From Clostridium bovifaecis (GTDB lineage Bacteria > Bacillota > Clostridia > Clostridiales > Clostridiaceae): a stretch of DNA of 64,000 nt. This document shows, piece by piece, positions 18,076 through 27,810 of this stretch. The position numbers were made by a program, and so were the translations under genes. A model generated the notes under the pieces. The model was not told where the DNA came from and made no database searches. It was given only the letters and a program-made list of their open reading frames with translations. Location of the stretch: assembly GCA_009738435.1 (NCBI GenBank), contig CP046522.1, positions 837,249-901,248 of the forward strand, given 5' to 3'. Every line of letters starts with the position of its first letter. The first letter of the stretch is position 1.

Positions 18076-19379
18076 GTAAAGTTGAAGATATGTTTAATAG
18101 TAAAAAAATCGAAATAGAAGAATTGAAAATACCAGATAAACTAGAAGAGAGGCTGAGAGGAGCTTTACAGAATGCGAATCCAAAAAGAAAAGAAAAGTCT
18201 AGACTTACAGTAAAAATAGCCTCTTTAGTGATTGCAGTTTTATTAATAGGGTATAACAGTGATACTCTAGCTTTTTACGGTAAAAAATTAATAGGTTTTG
18301 ATGAAGTTATGACAGATACACTAAAAGGGCTCAATGAACTTGGAAAAGGGCAGGTTATAGATAAAATTTATAACTTCAAGAATGGGGTGAAGGTAACCTT
18401 AGATGGAGTTATGATGGACGATAATCAACTTTTGATGTTTTATACTATAGAAAGTGAAAAGGGAAATATAGATGAATTGGATATAGCACCTATGGGGTAT
18501 ATTCAGGGAATATTAGGAAAACATTATATGAAAGGCGGCCAAGGGATAAGAAATGGGGAAGGAACTGAAATAAAGTGGCAGATGGAATTTGAAAAACCAC
18601 ATTTCTTTGAAAAAAGTTTCAAGTGGAATGTTACTCTAAAAAATGGAAATGAAGTAGAAAATGGGGAAATTGCCTTTCAATTAGATAGAAGCAAGGCTAT
18701 GGGGCATACTTTAAAGAAAAAAATGAATAAAAGCATAAAAATTGATCAAGGAGAGGTAAGCTTTGAGTCTATTGTAGCATCTCCAACAACCACTTATATA
18801 AAAGGTAAAATACAAAATATATTTGAACTTGCAAAAGATGAACTTTCAGGAGAAGGTTTCAGACCTACAGACCTAGATATAAGGCTTATAGCTAATGGAA
18901 AGGAAGTACAGCTTCAAAGTGGAGGAATAAGCACTAACCTTGATGGAATCACCTTTGATAAAAAATTTGATGCCCTGCCAAAAGATCTTAAGACGCTTCA
19001 AATTAAAGTAGCAAGCCTTCAGACCAATAATAAAGTTGATGAGAAAATAGATCTTAGCAAGGGGGAAAAAGGTAAGTCAGTTGAAATCTTAGGGCAAAAG
19101 ATAGATATTAATGATGTATACGAAAAGGAAGGGAAAACCCATGTAACAATTACTACAAAAGAAGATGTGTTACTATCAAAGGTTTATATGATGATGGAAG
19201 ATAAGAAAGTGGAGCTTAAGAGTACTGTACCAGTAAATCATGATAAAAAACAAGATGGAACTATTACTTATACTAGAACTTTATGCTTTGAAGATACAGG
19301 AGATAAACTCACATTAGCGATTAGAAATATAAGATATAATAAGACTTACAATAAGGAAATAAACGTGGAAGTGCAGTAG
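18072..19379 (+). CDS. Probable anti-sigma factor (DUF4179 domain)
   Basis: Protein of 435 residues with a short cytoplasmic N-terminal part, one membrane segment (about 46-62, TVKIASLVIAVLLIGYN) and a large extracytoplasmic part with the DUF4179 arrangement known from proteins paired with ECF sigma factors. A TTG start overlaps the sigma stop by four bases, so the two are translationally coupled. By this context it should bind the sigma factor and sense the envelope. The ligand is unknown. A REP-type repeat begins 15 bases after its stop. Confidence 0.75.
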   Translation: MSKVEDMFNSKKIEIEELKIPDKLEERLRGALQNANPKRKEKSRLTVKIASLVIAVLLIGYNSDTLAFYGKKLIGFDEVMTDTLKGLNELGKGQVIDKIYNFKNGVKVTLDGVMMDDNQLLMFYTIESEKGNIDELDIAPMGYIQGILGKHYMKGGQGIRNGEGTEIKWQMEFEKPHFFEKSFKWNVTLKNGNEVENGEIAFQLDRSKAMGHTLKKKMNKSIKIDQGEVSFESIVASPTTTYIKGKIQNIFELAKDELSGEGFRPTDLDIRLIANGKEVQLQSGGISTNLDGITFDKKFDALPKDLKTLQIKVASLQTNNKVDEKIDLSKGEKGKSVEILGQKIDINDVYEKEGKTHVTITTKEDVLLSKVYMMMEDKKVELKSTVPVNHDKKQDGTITYTRTLCFEDTGDKLTLAIRNIRYNKTYNKEINVEVQ

Positions 19380-19391
19380 ATATTGTTAAGA

Positions 19392-19463
19392 TAGTGCCAG
19401 GCACCAAATGTTATTAACATTTGGTGCCAACATTTGGTGCCTGGCACTTAATATTAACATTTA
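19392..19463. repeat. REP palindrome cluster upstream of the RAYT gene
   Basis: A perfect 19-base inverted repeat (19394-19412 with 19429-19447; arm begins GTGCCAGGCACC) surrounds a third half-unit (AACATTTGGTGCC, 19416-19428). TTAATATTAACATTT follows. The unit is shared with 17434, 20388, 40107 and 61019. Its position directly before the transposase gene, matched by another copy directly after, is that of a transposase sitting between its own REP sites. Confidence 0.85.
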
Positions 19464-19516
19464 TACGTGAATAAAATTATGTAGCTTGGATAGAATCGTT
19501 ATGAGGTGAAGTCGCG

Positions 19517-20389
19517 ATGCCAAGATTACCAAGAGAAGCTATGACAGATTCAATCTGTCATGTGTATCAAAGGGGAAATAATAAAGAATTTATCTTCGCA
19601 AAAGATGAGGATAAAAGTTTCTTTATTCATGAGATAAAAGAATATAATGAAAAATTTGATTTTGAAATTTTTGCATTTGTAATAATGAGCAATCACTATC
19701 ATATGATTATTAAGTTAAATAATAATCCTTTAGACAAAATTATGCTTAATATTAACAGTAAATTTGCTCGTTATTATAATAAACGAAATGAAAGAACAGG
19801 ACATGTTTTTGAGTCAAGATATCAATGTAAAAAAGTAGATTCAGATGCATATTTAATATGGTTATTAAGGTATGTGCATAGAAATCCAATTAGAGCGAAA
19901 ATGGTTGAAAAATTGGATGATTATAAATGGAGTAGCCATCATTTTTATAAGAGTAATAACAAAAGTTTATTAAATACAGAATTTATTCTTAATATGCTTT
20001 CAAGTGATAAATTGAAAGCTAGAAAAAGGTATTTACAGATTGTTTCAACAGATAGAAGTTATTATGATGATGGTGAAAACTATGAAAGGATAAGGGAATT
20101 GTTAGGAGATCAAAAGAATTCAAATGAAATGAGCGCTATTTTTCATATGAGTAAAGAGATAAAGGAAAATAAATCCCTTGAGTATATAAGTAAAAGAATT
20201 TTTAAGGATAAAATAAAGCTAAATCTCATACTATCAGGTAGTAAAAGAAGAGATTTAACAAAACAAAAATTAGAATTTGTAAAAGAAGCAATAAGACAAA
20301 AGTATACTTTAAAGGAAATTTCAGGATATTTAAACAACTCAGAAGCTGCTATAAGCTTGCTATTATCTCGAAATAAGAAAGAAATTTAA
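19517..20389 (+). mobile_element. REP-associated tyrosine transposase (RAYT, IS200-like Y1 family)
   Basis: Protein of 290 residues with the N-terminal RAYT signature (MPRLPREA...CHVYQRGNNKEFIF), the metal-binding HUH motif in SNHYHMIIKL, and the region KFARYYNKRNERTGHVFESRY that includes the catalytic-helix tyrosines. A C-terminal helix-turn-helix-like part follows (YTLKEISGYLNNSEAAIS). Y1 enzymes cut single-stranded DNA at hairpins. RAYTs are usually single-copy domesticated relatives that mobilise short REP palindromes. The gene is bracketed by REP units at 19392-19463 and 20388-20430, the latter overlapping its stop codon. Length and motifs look intact. Confidence 0.9.
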
Positions 20390-20655
20390 CATTTTAACAT
20401 TTGGTGCCTGGCACCAAATGTTAAAATGTTAAAATTAATTCTAAAATACATAAAAGCTTCATTCTCTTTGTATATTCTATGAGTTTCATCACAAAACTTC
20501 TCCAGAAGTTTATTGTCATCTAAAGAGTATATGACCTTTCCATTATTTAAAATGTTCATTTTAATAAACATATCTAAATTATCGTCTCTAAGGTCTACTA
20601 TATCTATATCAGACAATTCATTAAATATTATAGTTTTATCCTTTAAAGTATCCAT
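20386..20655 (-). pseudogene. C-terminal remnant of a nucleotidyltransferase (MntA-like antitoxin)
   Basis: The minus-strand frame resembles the back half of MNT-domain nucleotidyltransferases of HEPN/MNT pairs: ELSDIDIVDLRDDN, then FIKMNILNNGKVIYSLDD and KFCDETHRIYKE. The N-terminal GSxxxG...D.D catalytic part is missing. The last dozen codons come from the REP palindrome (FGARHQMLKC), so the original end is lost too. No HEPN partner is present. It is probably a relic cut on both sides. ATG 20655 is used; TTG 20667 is an alternative. Confidence 0.45.
20388..20430. repeat. Perfect 43-bp REP palindrome downstream of the RAYT gene
   Basis: Arms of 21 bases (20388-20408 and 20410-20430) are perfectly complementary around a single T. 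The core is GGTGCCTGGCACC. It begins inside the RAYT stop codon and also supplies the last codons of the minus-strand fragment at 20655-20386. Confidence 0.9.
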
Positions 20656-20769
20656 AATAACCACCAACTTCCTGAAAGTAACTTGTTTATATATGTTATA
20701 GCCTAATTATAACGGAATTTAAATATAATAGTGAAAGAGTCAACCTTACGGTAACAATTATAATTTCAG

Positions 20770-20798
20770 TAGACAAAATTAAGCTTTAAAATTATAAT
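20770..20798 (+). promoter_or_regulatory. Promoter of the cobalamin operon
   Basis: TAGACA (20770-20775) and TATAAT (20793-20798) with a 17-base spacer, about 30 bases before the B12 riboswitch. Confidence 0.7.
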
Positions 20799-20825
20799 AA
20801 GTTTAATATATAAAATTGAATATTA

Positions 20826-20978
20826 AATTGTCATTGGTACTTTTAAGTTTAATAGGGAAAACGGTGAAAATCCGTTGCAGCCCCCGCTACTGTAGACGGA
20901 GACGAATCCATTGCCACTGGTATTATTACTGGGAAGGCTGGAGGAGAGAGACCCGTAAGCCAGGATACCTGCCATGAT
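20826..20978 (+). promoter_or_regulatory. Cobalamin (B12) riboswitch
   Basis: Conserved B12 aptamer elements in order: AATAGGGAA, ACGGTGAAAATCCGT, GCAGCCCCCGCTACTGT (B12 box), GGGAAGGCTGGAGGAGAG, CCCGTAAGCCAGGATACCTGCC. Downstream, CCCTTCGGCGGG (20989-21000) can pair with CCCGCCGAAAGG inside the terminator at 21092, a clear antiterminator choice. Adenosylcobalamin binding should therefore stop transcription of the operon. Confidence 0.95.
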
Positions 20979-21091
20979 GAATAGCTAGCCCTTCGGCGGG
21001 AAGGTGAATTAAGCTGAGTGATAAAGATATATTAGATGGAGTGTATTTTCATAGGTAAATAGGTGAAATATATTTTTGTGTTTATTATACT

Positions 21092-21125
21092 ATCCCCCGC
21101 CGAAAGGTGGGGGATTTATTTTTTT
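21092..21125 (+). terminator. Riboswitch-controlled terminator before cobT
   Basis: ATCCCCC (21092-21098) pairs with GGGGGAT (21109-21115), followed by a T-rich run. The loop sequence GCCGAAAGG competes for pairing with 20989-21000. Confidence 0.85.
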
Positions 21126-21145
21126 ATAAATAAAGGAGGGATACT

Positions 21146-22252
21146 ATGGAGTTACTTAATAATGCATTAAGTTCCATAAAACCATTAAATGAAAAAGAGA
21201 TAAAAAAAGCCCAAGGAAAGATTGATAACCTTGTTAAACCTATAGGGAGTCTTGGGACCCTAGAAGAGATTGCCGCAAAAATGGCAGGAATAAAAGGGGA
21301 AATGAGATTCAAAGAATATAAGAAAAGTGTAGTAATCATGTGCAGCGACAACGGTGTAGTAGAAGAGGGTGTAAGTATAGCTCCTCAAAGTTTCACTAAG
21401 GCATTAGCAGATAACTTTACTGAAGGAAATACAGGGGTATGTGTACTTGCAAACAGATATAACTCTGACCTAACTATAGTAGATGTGGGAATTAATGCTG
21501 AAATGGATGATGAAAAGATAATAAATAAAAAGATTGCCTATGGTACTAAAAACATGGCTAAAGAAGCCGCAATGACCAGAGAAGAGGCTATTAAAGCTAT
21601 CGAAGTAGGCATTGAAATTATGGACAACCTAGTAAAGGAGGGTTATGAGCTTTTTGGTACTGGAGAGGTAGGAATAGGTAACACTACTACATCTGCAGCA
21701 GTAATAAGTGTACTTACAGGACTTGATTCAGATATAGTTGTCGGCAAAGGTGCAGGACTTACAGATGGTCAGCATGAGCATAAAAAAAGAGTGGTAAATA
21801 AAGCTATAGAAACAAATAAGCCTGATTCAAGAGATGTAATTGATGTGCTTTCCAAGATTGGAGGTTTTGATATTGCTGGGCTTTGTGGGTGCTTTATAGG
21901 AGCAGCTAAAAATAGAGTCCCTATAGTTATTGATGGAGTAATTTCTGCAGCAGCAGCATTATGTGCATATAGATTGAATCCTTTATGCAGAGAATTTATG
22001 TTTCCTTCACATCTGTCAGAAGAACCAGGAGCTGCACAAGCTATGAAAGAAATGAAGTTAGAACCAATGCTGAATTTAAAGATGAGGCTGGGAGAAGGAA
22101 CTGGATGTCCTATGGCTTTTAACATAATTGAAACAGCTTTATATACTATGGAAAACATGGCAAGCTTTGAGGAAGCAAGCATAGAAACAGAGGATTATGA
22201 TACAGAGATTAATAAAATTTTAGATGAAAAGACAGCAAATAAGGAAAGGTAA
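21146..22252 (+). CDS. cobT: Nicotinate-nucleotide--dimethylbenzimidazole phosphoribosyltransferase
   Basis: Cytoplasmic enzyme of 368 residues that activates the lower-ligand base by transferring phosphoribose from nicotinate mononucleotide, giving alpha-ribazole phosphate. Visible are GEVGIGNTTTSAAV, the GGFDIAGLCGCFIGA region, and the catalytic Glu317 in LGEGTGCPMAF. It is the first gene of the operon, 20 bases after the riboswitch terminator, with AAAGGAGGG before the ATG. No bluB or bza lower-ligand gene is in the window, so the base must come from elsewhere or from outside. Confidence 0.93.
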   Translation: MELLNNALSSIKPLNEKEIKKAQGKIDNLVKPIGSLGTLEEIAAKMAGIKGEMRFKEYKKSVVIMCSDNGVVEEGVSIAPQSFTKALADNFTEGNTGVCVLANRYNSDLTIVDVGINAEMDDEKIINKKIAYGTKNMAKEAAMTREEAIKAIEVGIEIMDNLVKEGYELFGTGEVGIGNTTTSAAVISVLTGLDSDIVVGKGAGLTDGQHEHKKRVVNKAIETNKPDSRDVIDVLSKIGGFDIAGLCGCFIGAAKNRVPIVIDGVISAAAALCAYRLNPLCREFMFPSHLSEEPGAAQAMKEMKLEPMLNLKMRLGEGTGCPMAFNIIETALYTMENMASFEEASIETEDYDTEINKILDEKTANKER

Positions 22253-22257
22253 GATAT

Positions 22258-22848
22258 ATGAATATATACCTTTTAAGGCATGGAGAAACAGAAGAAAATG
22301 CTAAAAAGAGTTATTATGGTGGATTAGATGTAGGAATTAGTGAAAAGGGAATAAGGCAGTGTATCAATGTAAAAAAACATATAGAGGGTATAAACTTTGA
22401 TAGAGTGTATCTTAGCGAAAGCAAAAGGGCATATCAAAGTGCTGAGATCGTGCTAAGTGATAGTAAGAATTACATTGTAGATTCTAGAATAAATGAATTA
22501 AGTTTTGGAGAGTTTGAAGGAAAGAGTTATGAAGATATAAAAAGACTTTACCCTAAGGAGGAGAAAAAATGGAGAGAATGCTGGAAGAGCTTTTCTCCTC
22601 CAGGGGGAGAGAGTTACGTAGAGCTATATGGTAGAGTAGAGTCCTTTATGAAAGGTATAGAAACTATTGAGGAAGATAATATCTTAGTAGTTACTCATGG
22701 AGGAATTATAAGGGCTGTATATACCTACATCTTAGGAGGAAATCTAGAGTTATTTTGGAAGTTTAGCTGTAAAAATTGCGATATAGCCTTAATAAAATAT
22801 GAATATGGTAATTGGTTTATAGATAGTATAATACACGGAGGAATTTGA
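22258..22848 (+). CDS. cobC: Alpha-ribazole phosphatase
   Basis: Histidine-phosphatase (phosphoglycerate-mutase-like) enzyme of 196 residues, expected to remove the phosphate from alpha-ribazole 5'-phosphate or adenosylcobalamin phosphate in nucleotide-loop assembly. The phosphorylated His8 lies in LLRHGETEEN; FGEFEGKSYEDI and VVTHGGIIR supply the other catalytic residues. It starts five bases after cobT. The general family also includes unrelated phosphatases, but this position between cobT and cobU makes the assignment strong. Confidence 0.88.
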   Translation: MNIYLLRHGETEENAKKSYYGGLDVGISEKGIRQCINVKKHIEGINFDRVYLSESKRAYQSAEIVLSDSKNYIVDSRINELSFGEFEGKSYEDIKRLYPKEEKKWRECWKSFSPPGGESYVELYGRVESFMKGIETIEEDNILVVTHGGIIRAVYTYILGGNLELFWKFSCKNCDIALIKYEYGNWFIDSIIHGGI

Positions 22849-22849
22849 T

Positions 22850-23401
22850 ATGGGGAAGGCCATACTTGTAACTGGAGGAAGCAGAAGTGGAAAAAGTAAG
22901 TATGCCGAGGAATTATTGAAGGACAAGAATAGCGTACTTTATATAGCTACAGCAATAGATTTAGATGATGAAATGCGAGATAGAATAAATAAGCATAAGG
23001 AAAGAAGAAATAAGAATTGGGGAACCTTTGAAGGGTATAAAGGGCTAGATAAGGTTATTGAAAACTGCAAAGAAGAATATATACTTCTTGATTGTGTAAC
23101 CATCATGATAACAAATTTCCTCGTTGAAAAAGAGAGGGATTTCGATGCTATAAGCAAAGATGAAATAGAAAGACTTCAGAGGAACATAGAAGAAGAATTT
23201 AACGCTTTAATAGAATCAGCTAAAAAGAAGGATAAAACCTTAGTTATGGTTACAAATGAGGTAGGTTTAGGCTTAGTGCCAGAATATAGATTAGGAAGGA
23301 TTTTTAGAGATATAGCAGGTATTGTAAATCAAAAGCTTGCAGTTTTAAGTGAGGAAGTTTATCTAGTCACCTGCGGTATTCCTCTAAAGATAAAGGGATA
23401 G
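22850..23401 (+). CDS. cobU: Adenosylcobinamide kinase / guanylyltransferase
   Basis: Bifunctional enzyme of 183 residues that phosphorylates adenosylcobinamide and then adds GMP to give AdoCbi-GDP. The P-loop GGSRSGKS is at residues 9-16, and the KHKERRNKNWGTFE region holds the guanylylated histidine. LLDCVTIMITNFL and TNEVGLGLVPEYRLGR are family hallmarks. It starts two bases after cobC with a GGAGG site in the preceding gene's end. Confidence 0.93.
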   Translation: MGKAILVTGGSRSGKSKYAEELLKDKNSVLYIATAIDLDDEMRDRINKHKERRNKNWGTFEGYKGLDKVIENCKEEYILLDCVTIMITNFLVEKERDFDAISKDEIERLQRNIEEEFNALIESAKKKDKTLVMVTNEVGLGLVPEYRLGRIFRDIAGIVNQKLAVLSEEVYLVTCGIPLKIKG

Positions 23402-23405
23402 GAAA

Positions 23406-24158
23406 ATGAAAGTCCTAATTCAAGATTTTTTATTAATGCTTCAATTTTTTACTCGTCTACCTATAAATTTAAATCTGACTTGTGAAAAAGAAAATTTCAA
23501 AAGAGGAACAATGTTTTTTCCACTAATAGGGCTTACTACCGGATTTATCCAGTGGATAACATATTTTTTAGCTATAAAAGTGCTGCCAGATAGTACAACT
23601 GCTCTCTTTGTATTGCTTATAGGAATACTTGTAACTGGAGCTCTTCATATTGATGGGCTAGGAGATGTTTTCGATGGTTTCTTTGCCTTTAAAGGTAAAG
23701 ATAAAATAATTGAAATAATGAAGGATAGCAGGATAGGAACCTATTCATGTATAGCAATTATAATGGATTTAGCTTTTAGATATAATTCCTATATTAACCT
23801 AATAAATAAAGAATTTAGCTTAGGGATTATAGCAGCACCAGTGGTTGCAAGAACCATATTTGTTTTGCTGTTTTATATGGGAAAGCAGGCTAAAAAGGTT
23901 GGAACAGGAAACTTATTTATAGGAAATGTTAGTAAAAAGGAGCTTGTGGTTTCATGCTTACTAGGAGCTGTTATTACAGGCTTGTTACTAGGGTTGACTA
24001 AGGCTTTAGTAATCACAGCAGCTGCCGTAATCGCTACTCTTTTGTTTAATAAGTATTGTGAAGGAAAAATAGGTGGACTTACAGGAGATACTTTAGGAGC
24101 AAATAACGAATTCGTAGAGGTAATAACTTTGATTTTAGCTTATAGTATTAAGCTTTAA
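23406..24158 (+). CDS. cobS: Adenosylcobinamide-GDP ribazoletransferase (cobalamin synthase)
   Basis: Integral membrane enzyme of 250 residues joining AdoCbi-GDP and alpha-ribazole (phosphate) to complete the nucleotide loop. Motifs FFTRLPI near the N-terminus, HIDGLGDVFDGFFAF (Mg-binding aspartates) and GKIGGLTGDTLGANNEFVE near the C-terminus are diagnostic. About six hydrophobic segments are visible. It starts five bases after cobU. Confidence 0.92.
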   Translation: MKVLIQDFLLMLQFFTRLPINLNLTCEKENFKRGTMFFPLIGLTTGFIQWITYFLAIKVLPDSTTALFVLLIGILVTGALHIDGLGDVFDGFFAFKGKDKIIEIMKDSRIGTYSCIAIIMDLAFRYNSYINLINKEFSLGIIAAPVVARTIFVLLFYMGKQAKKVGTGNLFIGNVSKKELVVSCLLGAVITGLLLGLTKALVITAAAVIATLLFNKYCEGKIGGLTGDTLGANNEFVEVITLILAYSIKL

Positions 24159-24169
24159 GGGGGACATAA

Positions 24170-25027
24170 ATGAAAAAGGCAATTTTGGTTGTAAGTTTTG
24201 GTACAACCCATCATGATACTAGAAGGGTTACCATAGACAGGATAGAGGGCAGAGTTAAAGAGAATTTCGAGGATTTTGAAGTGAGAAGAGCTTATACAGC
24301 TCACGGAGTAATTAAGGTACTTAAAGATAGAGATGGTATAGAGATTGATACTCCAGAGGAAGCAATGGAGAAGCTTATTATGGAAGGGTTTGAAGAAATA
24401 GTAGTTCAGCCACTGCATATCATTCCAGGAGTGGAATATGATTATATATCAGAAGTAGTAAGATATTATGGATATGAAAACCCTAAAATCAATATAAAGT
24501 TAGGCAGACCTGTACTTTATTACAAAGGTTATGAAGAAGGACAACCAGATGATTATACAACCTTTATAGAAGCAGTAAAGTCCATTATAGATACAAAGGA
24601 AACTGTATTATTTATGGGACACGGAACTATGCACCCTTCAAATGCTTGTTATTTGTGCTTGCAAGAAGTCCTTAGAAGCCAAGGCCATAATAATATCTAC
24701 ATTGCATCAGTAGAAGGATATCCTACTATAGAAGATGTTACAAAAACATTACTAAAAAATAAAGATCAAACCATTAGGCTAGTGCCTTTGATGTTAGTAG
24801 CAGGAGATCATGCAAAGAATGACATGGCAGGACATGAGGAAGACTCATGGAAAAGCTTACTTACAAAGGCAGGGTTTCAGGTGGAGATCTGCTTAATGGG
24901 ATTAGGTGAAATAGAAAAATTCCAAGATATATACCTTCAACATATTAGCGATGCAATAGAAGATAGATATAAAGATTTAGGTAGAAACATTAAGGGGAAA
25001 AAATTATTAAAAGCAGGTGATATTTAG
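24170..25027 (+). CDS. cbiK: Sirohydrochlorin cobaltochelatase
   Basis: Class II chelatase of 285 residues inserting Co2+ into sirohydrochlorin, the entry step of the cobalt-early route. Family residues include [11 protein letters not shown] at the N-terminus, [14 protein letters not shown] with the metal-site histidine, and [13 protein letters not shown]. No signal peptide is seen, so it is the cytoplasmic form. GGGGGAC sets the start; its stop overlaps the cbiP GTG by one base. CbiX is absent, so CbiK is the likely sole cobaltochelatase of this operon. Confidence 0.92.
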   Translation: MKKAILVVSFGTTHHDTRRVTIDRIEGRVKENFEDFEVRRAYTAHGVIKVLKDRDGIEIDTPEEAMEKLIMEGFEEIVVQPLHIIPGVEYDYISEVVRYYGYENPKINIKLGRPVLYYKGYEEGQPDDYTTFIEAVKSIIDTKETVLFMGHGTMHPSNACYLCLQEVLRSQGHNNIYIASVEGYPTIEDVTKTLLKNKDQTIRLVPLMLVAGDHAKNDMAGHEEDSWKSLLTKAGFQVEICLMGLGEIEKFQDIYLQHISDAIEDRYKDLGRNIKGKKLLKAGDI

Positions 25028-26499
25028 TGGCAAAAATTATGATACAAGGTACAGCTTCTTCTGTGGGCAAAAGCATATTAGTGGCAGCCCTTTGTAGAAT
25101 ATTTAAGCAGGATGGGTATAGTGTATGTCCCTATAAATCTCAGAACATGTCCCTAAATTCCTATATAACCTTAGATGGAAAAGAAATGGGAAGAGCACAA
25201 GTGCTACAAGCTTATGCGGCGGGGTTAGAGCCACAAGTATACATGAACCCGATACTTTTAAAGCCTACTACTGATAAGAAGTGTCAAGTAATTGTAAAGG
25301 GAAAGGTGCACTGTAATTCTTCAGCTGTGGAGTACCATAATATGAAGCTTGAATTTAGAGATATGCTTAAAAAGGACTTTCAAGACCTAGAGAAAAAGTT
25401 TGATATCATCGTGATGGAAGGGGCAGGAAGTCCCGCAGAAATAAATCTAAGGGATAGAGATATAGTAAACATGGGGATGGCAGAGCTGGTGGATGCACCA
25501 GTATTATTAGTGGGAGATATAGATAAGGGAGGGGTATTTGCATCTTTAGCAGGAACAATGCTGTTACTAAGTGATGATGAAAAAGCAAGAATGAAGGGTA
25601 CCATAATAAATAAGTTTCGCGGAGATGTAAATATTCTAAAACCTGGTTTGGATATGATTGAGAAAATCATACAAATCTCTTGTCTTGGGGTAGTGCCATA
25701 TTTTAAATTGGCTTTAGAAGATGAAGATGGTGCTGTAGAGTTTAACAGAAAAATTAATAATAAAATAGATATTGCAGTAATAAAACTTCCTCATATATCA
25801 AATTTCACAGATTTGGATGCATTAAAGATAGAAGAGGATGTTTCTCTGAGATTTATAACAAGCAATGAAGAGTTCAAGAATCCTGATATGCTTATAATTC
25901 CAGGAAGCAAAAATACTATAGAAGATTTGATGTATTTAAGAAATTCAGGTTTAGAAGATACTATTAAAAATTATGCAGGGACTGGTATTGTACTAGGTAT
26001 TTGCGGAGGATACCAGATGCTTGGAAATATGATAAAAGATCCTTATGGAGTAGAAACATCTTTAGGAGAAATAGAAGCAATGAAACTTCTAGATGTAAAT
26101 ACGGCCTTTGAAAAAGAAAAAACCACAACAAGAGTGGAAGCTGAATTTAAGGAGTCTTCAAGAGTTTATGGCTATGAGATACATATGGGAGTATCAACCT
26201 ATGGGGAAGGGACACAGCCCTTATTTGAGATAATAAGTAAAAATGGTGAGAAGGTTAGCTATTATGATGGAGCTGTAAATGATAAAGGTAATATTATGGG
26301 GACATACATTCATGGGATTTTTGATGGAGCAGCCTTTAGAGAGTACATTGTAAACAAGCTTAGAAGAAAAAAGGGATTAGAAGAAAGAAATTCTAAAATA
26401 TATGAAAACCTTAGAGAAAAGGAACTTGATAAGCTAGCGGATATAGTTAGACAAAGCATTGATATAGAAAATATTTATAAGATTATGAGGTTGAAATAG
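25027..26499 (+). CDS. cbiP: Cobyric acid synthase
   Basis: Glutamine amidotransferase of 490 residues that amidates carboxylates b, d, e and g of adenosylcobyrinate diamide. An N-terminal ATPase domain has the modified P-loop GTASSVGKS and [13 protein letters not shown]. The C-terminal class-I-like amidase domain has the nucleophile Cys326 in [10 protein letters not shown] and His429 in YIHGIFD. The GTG start overlaps the cbiK stop. Full length for the family. Confidence 0.93.
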   Translation: MAKIMIQGTASSVGKSILVAALCRIFKQDGYSVCPYKSQNMSLNSYITLDGKEMGRAQVLQAYAAGLEPQVYMNPILLKPTTDKKCQVIVKGKVHCNSSAVEYHNMKLEFRDMLKKDFQDLEKKFDIIVMEGAGSPAEINLRDRDIVNMGMAELVDAPVLLVGDIDKGGVFASLAGTMLLLSDDEKARMKGTIINKFRGDVNILKPGLDMIEKIIQISCLGVVPYFKLALEDEDGAVEFNRKINNKIDIAVIKLPHISNFTDLDALKIEEDVSLRFITSNEEFKNPDMLIIPGSKNTIEDLMYLRNSGLEDTIKNYAGTGIVLGICGGYQMLGNMIKDPYGVETSLGEIEAMKLLDVNTAFEKEKTTTRVEAEFKESSRVYGYEIHMGVSTYGEGTQPLFEIISKNGEKVSYYDGAVNDKGNIMGTYIHGIFDGAAFREYIVNKLRRKKGLEERNSKIYENLREKELDKLADIVRQSIDIENIYKIMRLK

Positions 26500-26500
26500 T

Positions 26501-27809
26501 ATGAAGAGTTTAGTCATATCTTCAAATTGCAGTGGAGGAGGAAAGACCACTATAACCTTAGGAATAATGAAAACCTTGATTAATAGAGGTTTTGATGTAC
26601 AAGGGTATAAGGTTGGACCAGACTATATAGACCCAGTTTTTCATTCTCATATTACAAAAAAGCCTCCAAGAAATTTAGATATATTTTTAATGGGAGAAGA
26701 AGGAGTAAAAGCAGCCTTTTCAAGAGGAAAAGGAGAGCTTGGTGTTATAGAAGGGGTTATGGGCTTTTATGATGGCAGAGGAATAGATACTGAAGGCTCT
26801 ACAGCCCATGTAGCTAGAATACTAGAGGCACCAACAGTTTTAGTTATATCTCCTAAAGCTCAAAGTGCTACACTATGTGCAGAGATAAAAGGAATTATGG
26901 AGTATGAGAAGTCAGATATAAAAGGGATTATATTAAATAATATAAGTGAAAGCTATTTTAAATTGTTAAAGTGTGCTATAGAAAAGAATTGCAGTGTTGA
27001 AGTATTAGGATATGTACCAAAGGATGAAAGATTAAAGCTGGGAAGTAGACATTTAGGTCTTATACAAAGCAGCGAGGTTGAGGATTTAGATAAAAAAATA
27101 GAACTATGCAGTGAGTTGATTGAAGAATATGTTGATGTGGATAGACTTATAGAAATGTTTAGAGAAAGCCCTATATTCCAAGATAACTTTCATGTAAAAG
27201 GTTTAGGTGTAAGAATTGCGGTGGCAAAAGATAAGGCTTTTAGCTTTTATTATAGAGAAAATTTAGAGCTTTTAGAGGAAATAGGAGAAGTTGTGTACTT
27301 TAGTCCTTTACATGATAAAAGGCTTCCAGAGAATATTGATTTATTATATAGGTGGTGGATATCCAGAGGTTTTTATAAAAGAGCTTAGTGAGAACAAGTC
27401 CATGTTAAAGAGTATTAAAGAGGCTCTAGAAGTAGGGCTTAGATGCTATGCAGAGTGTGGGGGGCTTATGTATCTTACAGAAAGCATAGAGGGATATGAG
27501 ACTGTAGGCTTTATAAAAGGAGAAGTTAAAATGACAAATAGGCTTCAAAACTTTGGGTATGCTCAGGTAGAAGTTAACAAGGAAAATAATATATTGCCAA
27601 AAGGCTTTAAAATAAATTGTCATGAATTTCATAAATCTAAAATTAACAGTTTTGAAGGAAAAGTGTATAAATTAACAAAAAATGTGTATAACGGAACAAT
27701 AAAAGAGTGGAGTTGTGGATATTATAAGAAAAATACCTTAGGATCTTACGCACATATACACTTTTTTAGCAATGTAAACTTTTTAAAATACCTTACAAAA
27801 GAAGGGTAG
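26501..27809 (+). pseudogene. cbiA: Cobyrinate a,c-diamide synthase, frameshifted
   Basis: The enzyme that amidates the a and c carboxylates of cobyrinate is split over two frames: 26501 to about 27350 (P-loop SNCSGGGKTT, QGYKVGPDYIDPVFH) and from about 27350 to 27809 (GGGYPEVFIKELSENKSM, nucleophile cysteine in CYAECGGLMYL). The break is at 27345-27353 (ATTATATAGG). Adding one TA gives LLYIGGGYPE, the family sequence, and a normal 436-residue protein. As written it would lack the glutaminase domain. The step is essential, so a working copy elsewhere, a sequence error, or an inactive pathway must be considered. Confidence 0.88.
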
Positions 27810-27810
27810 G

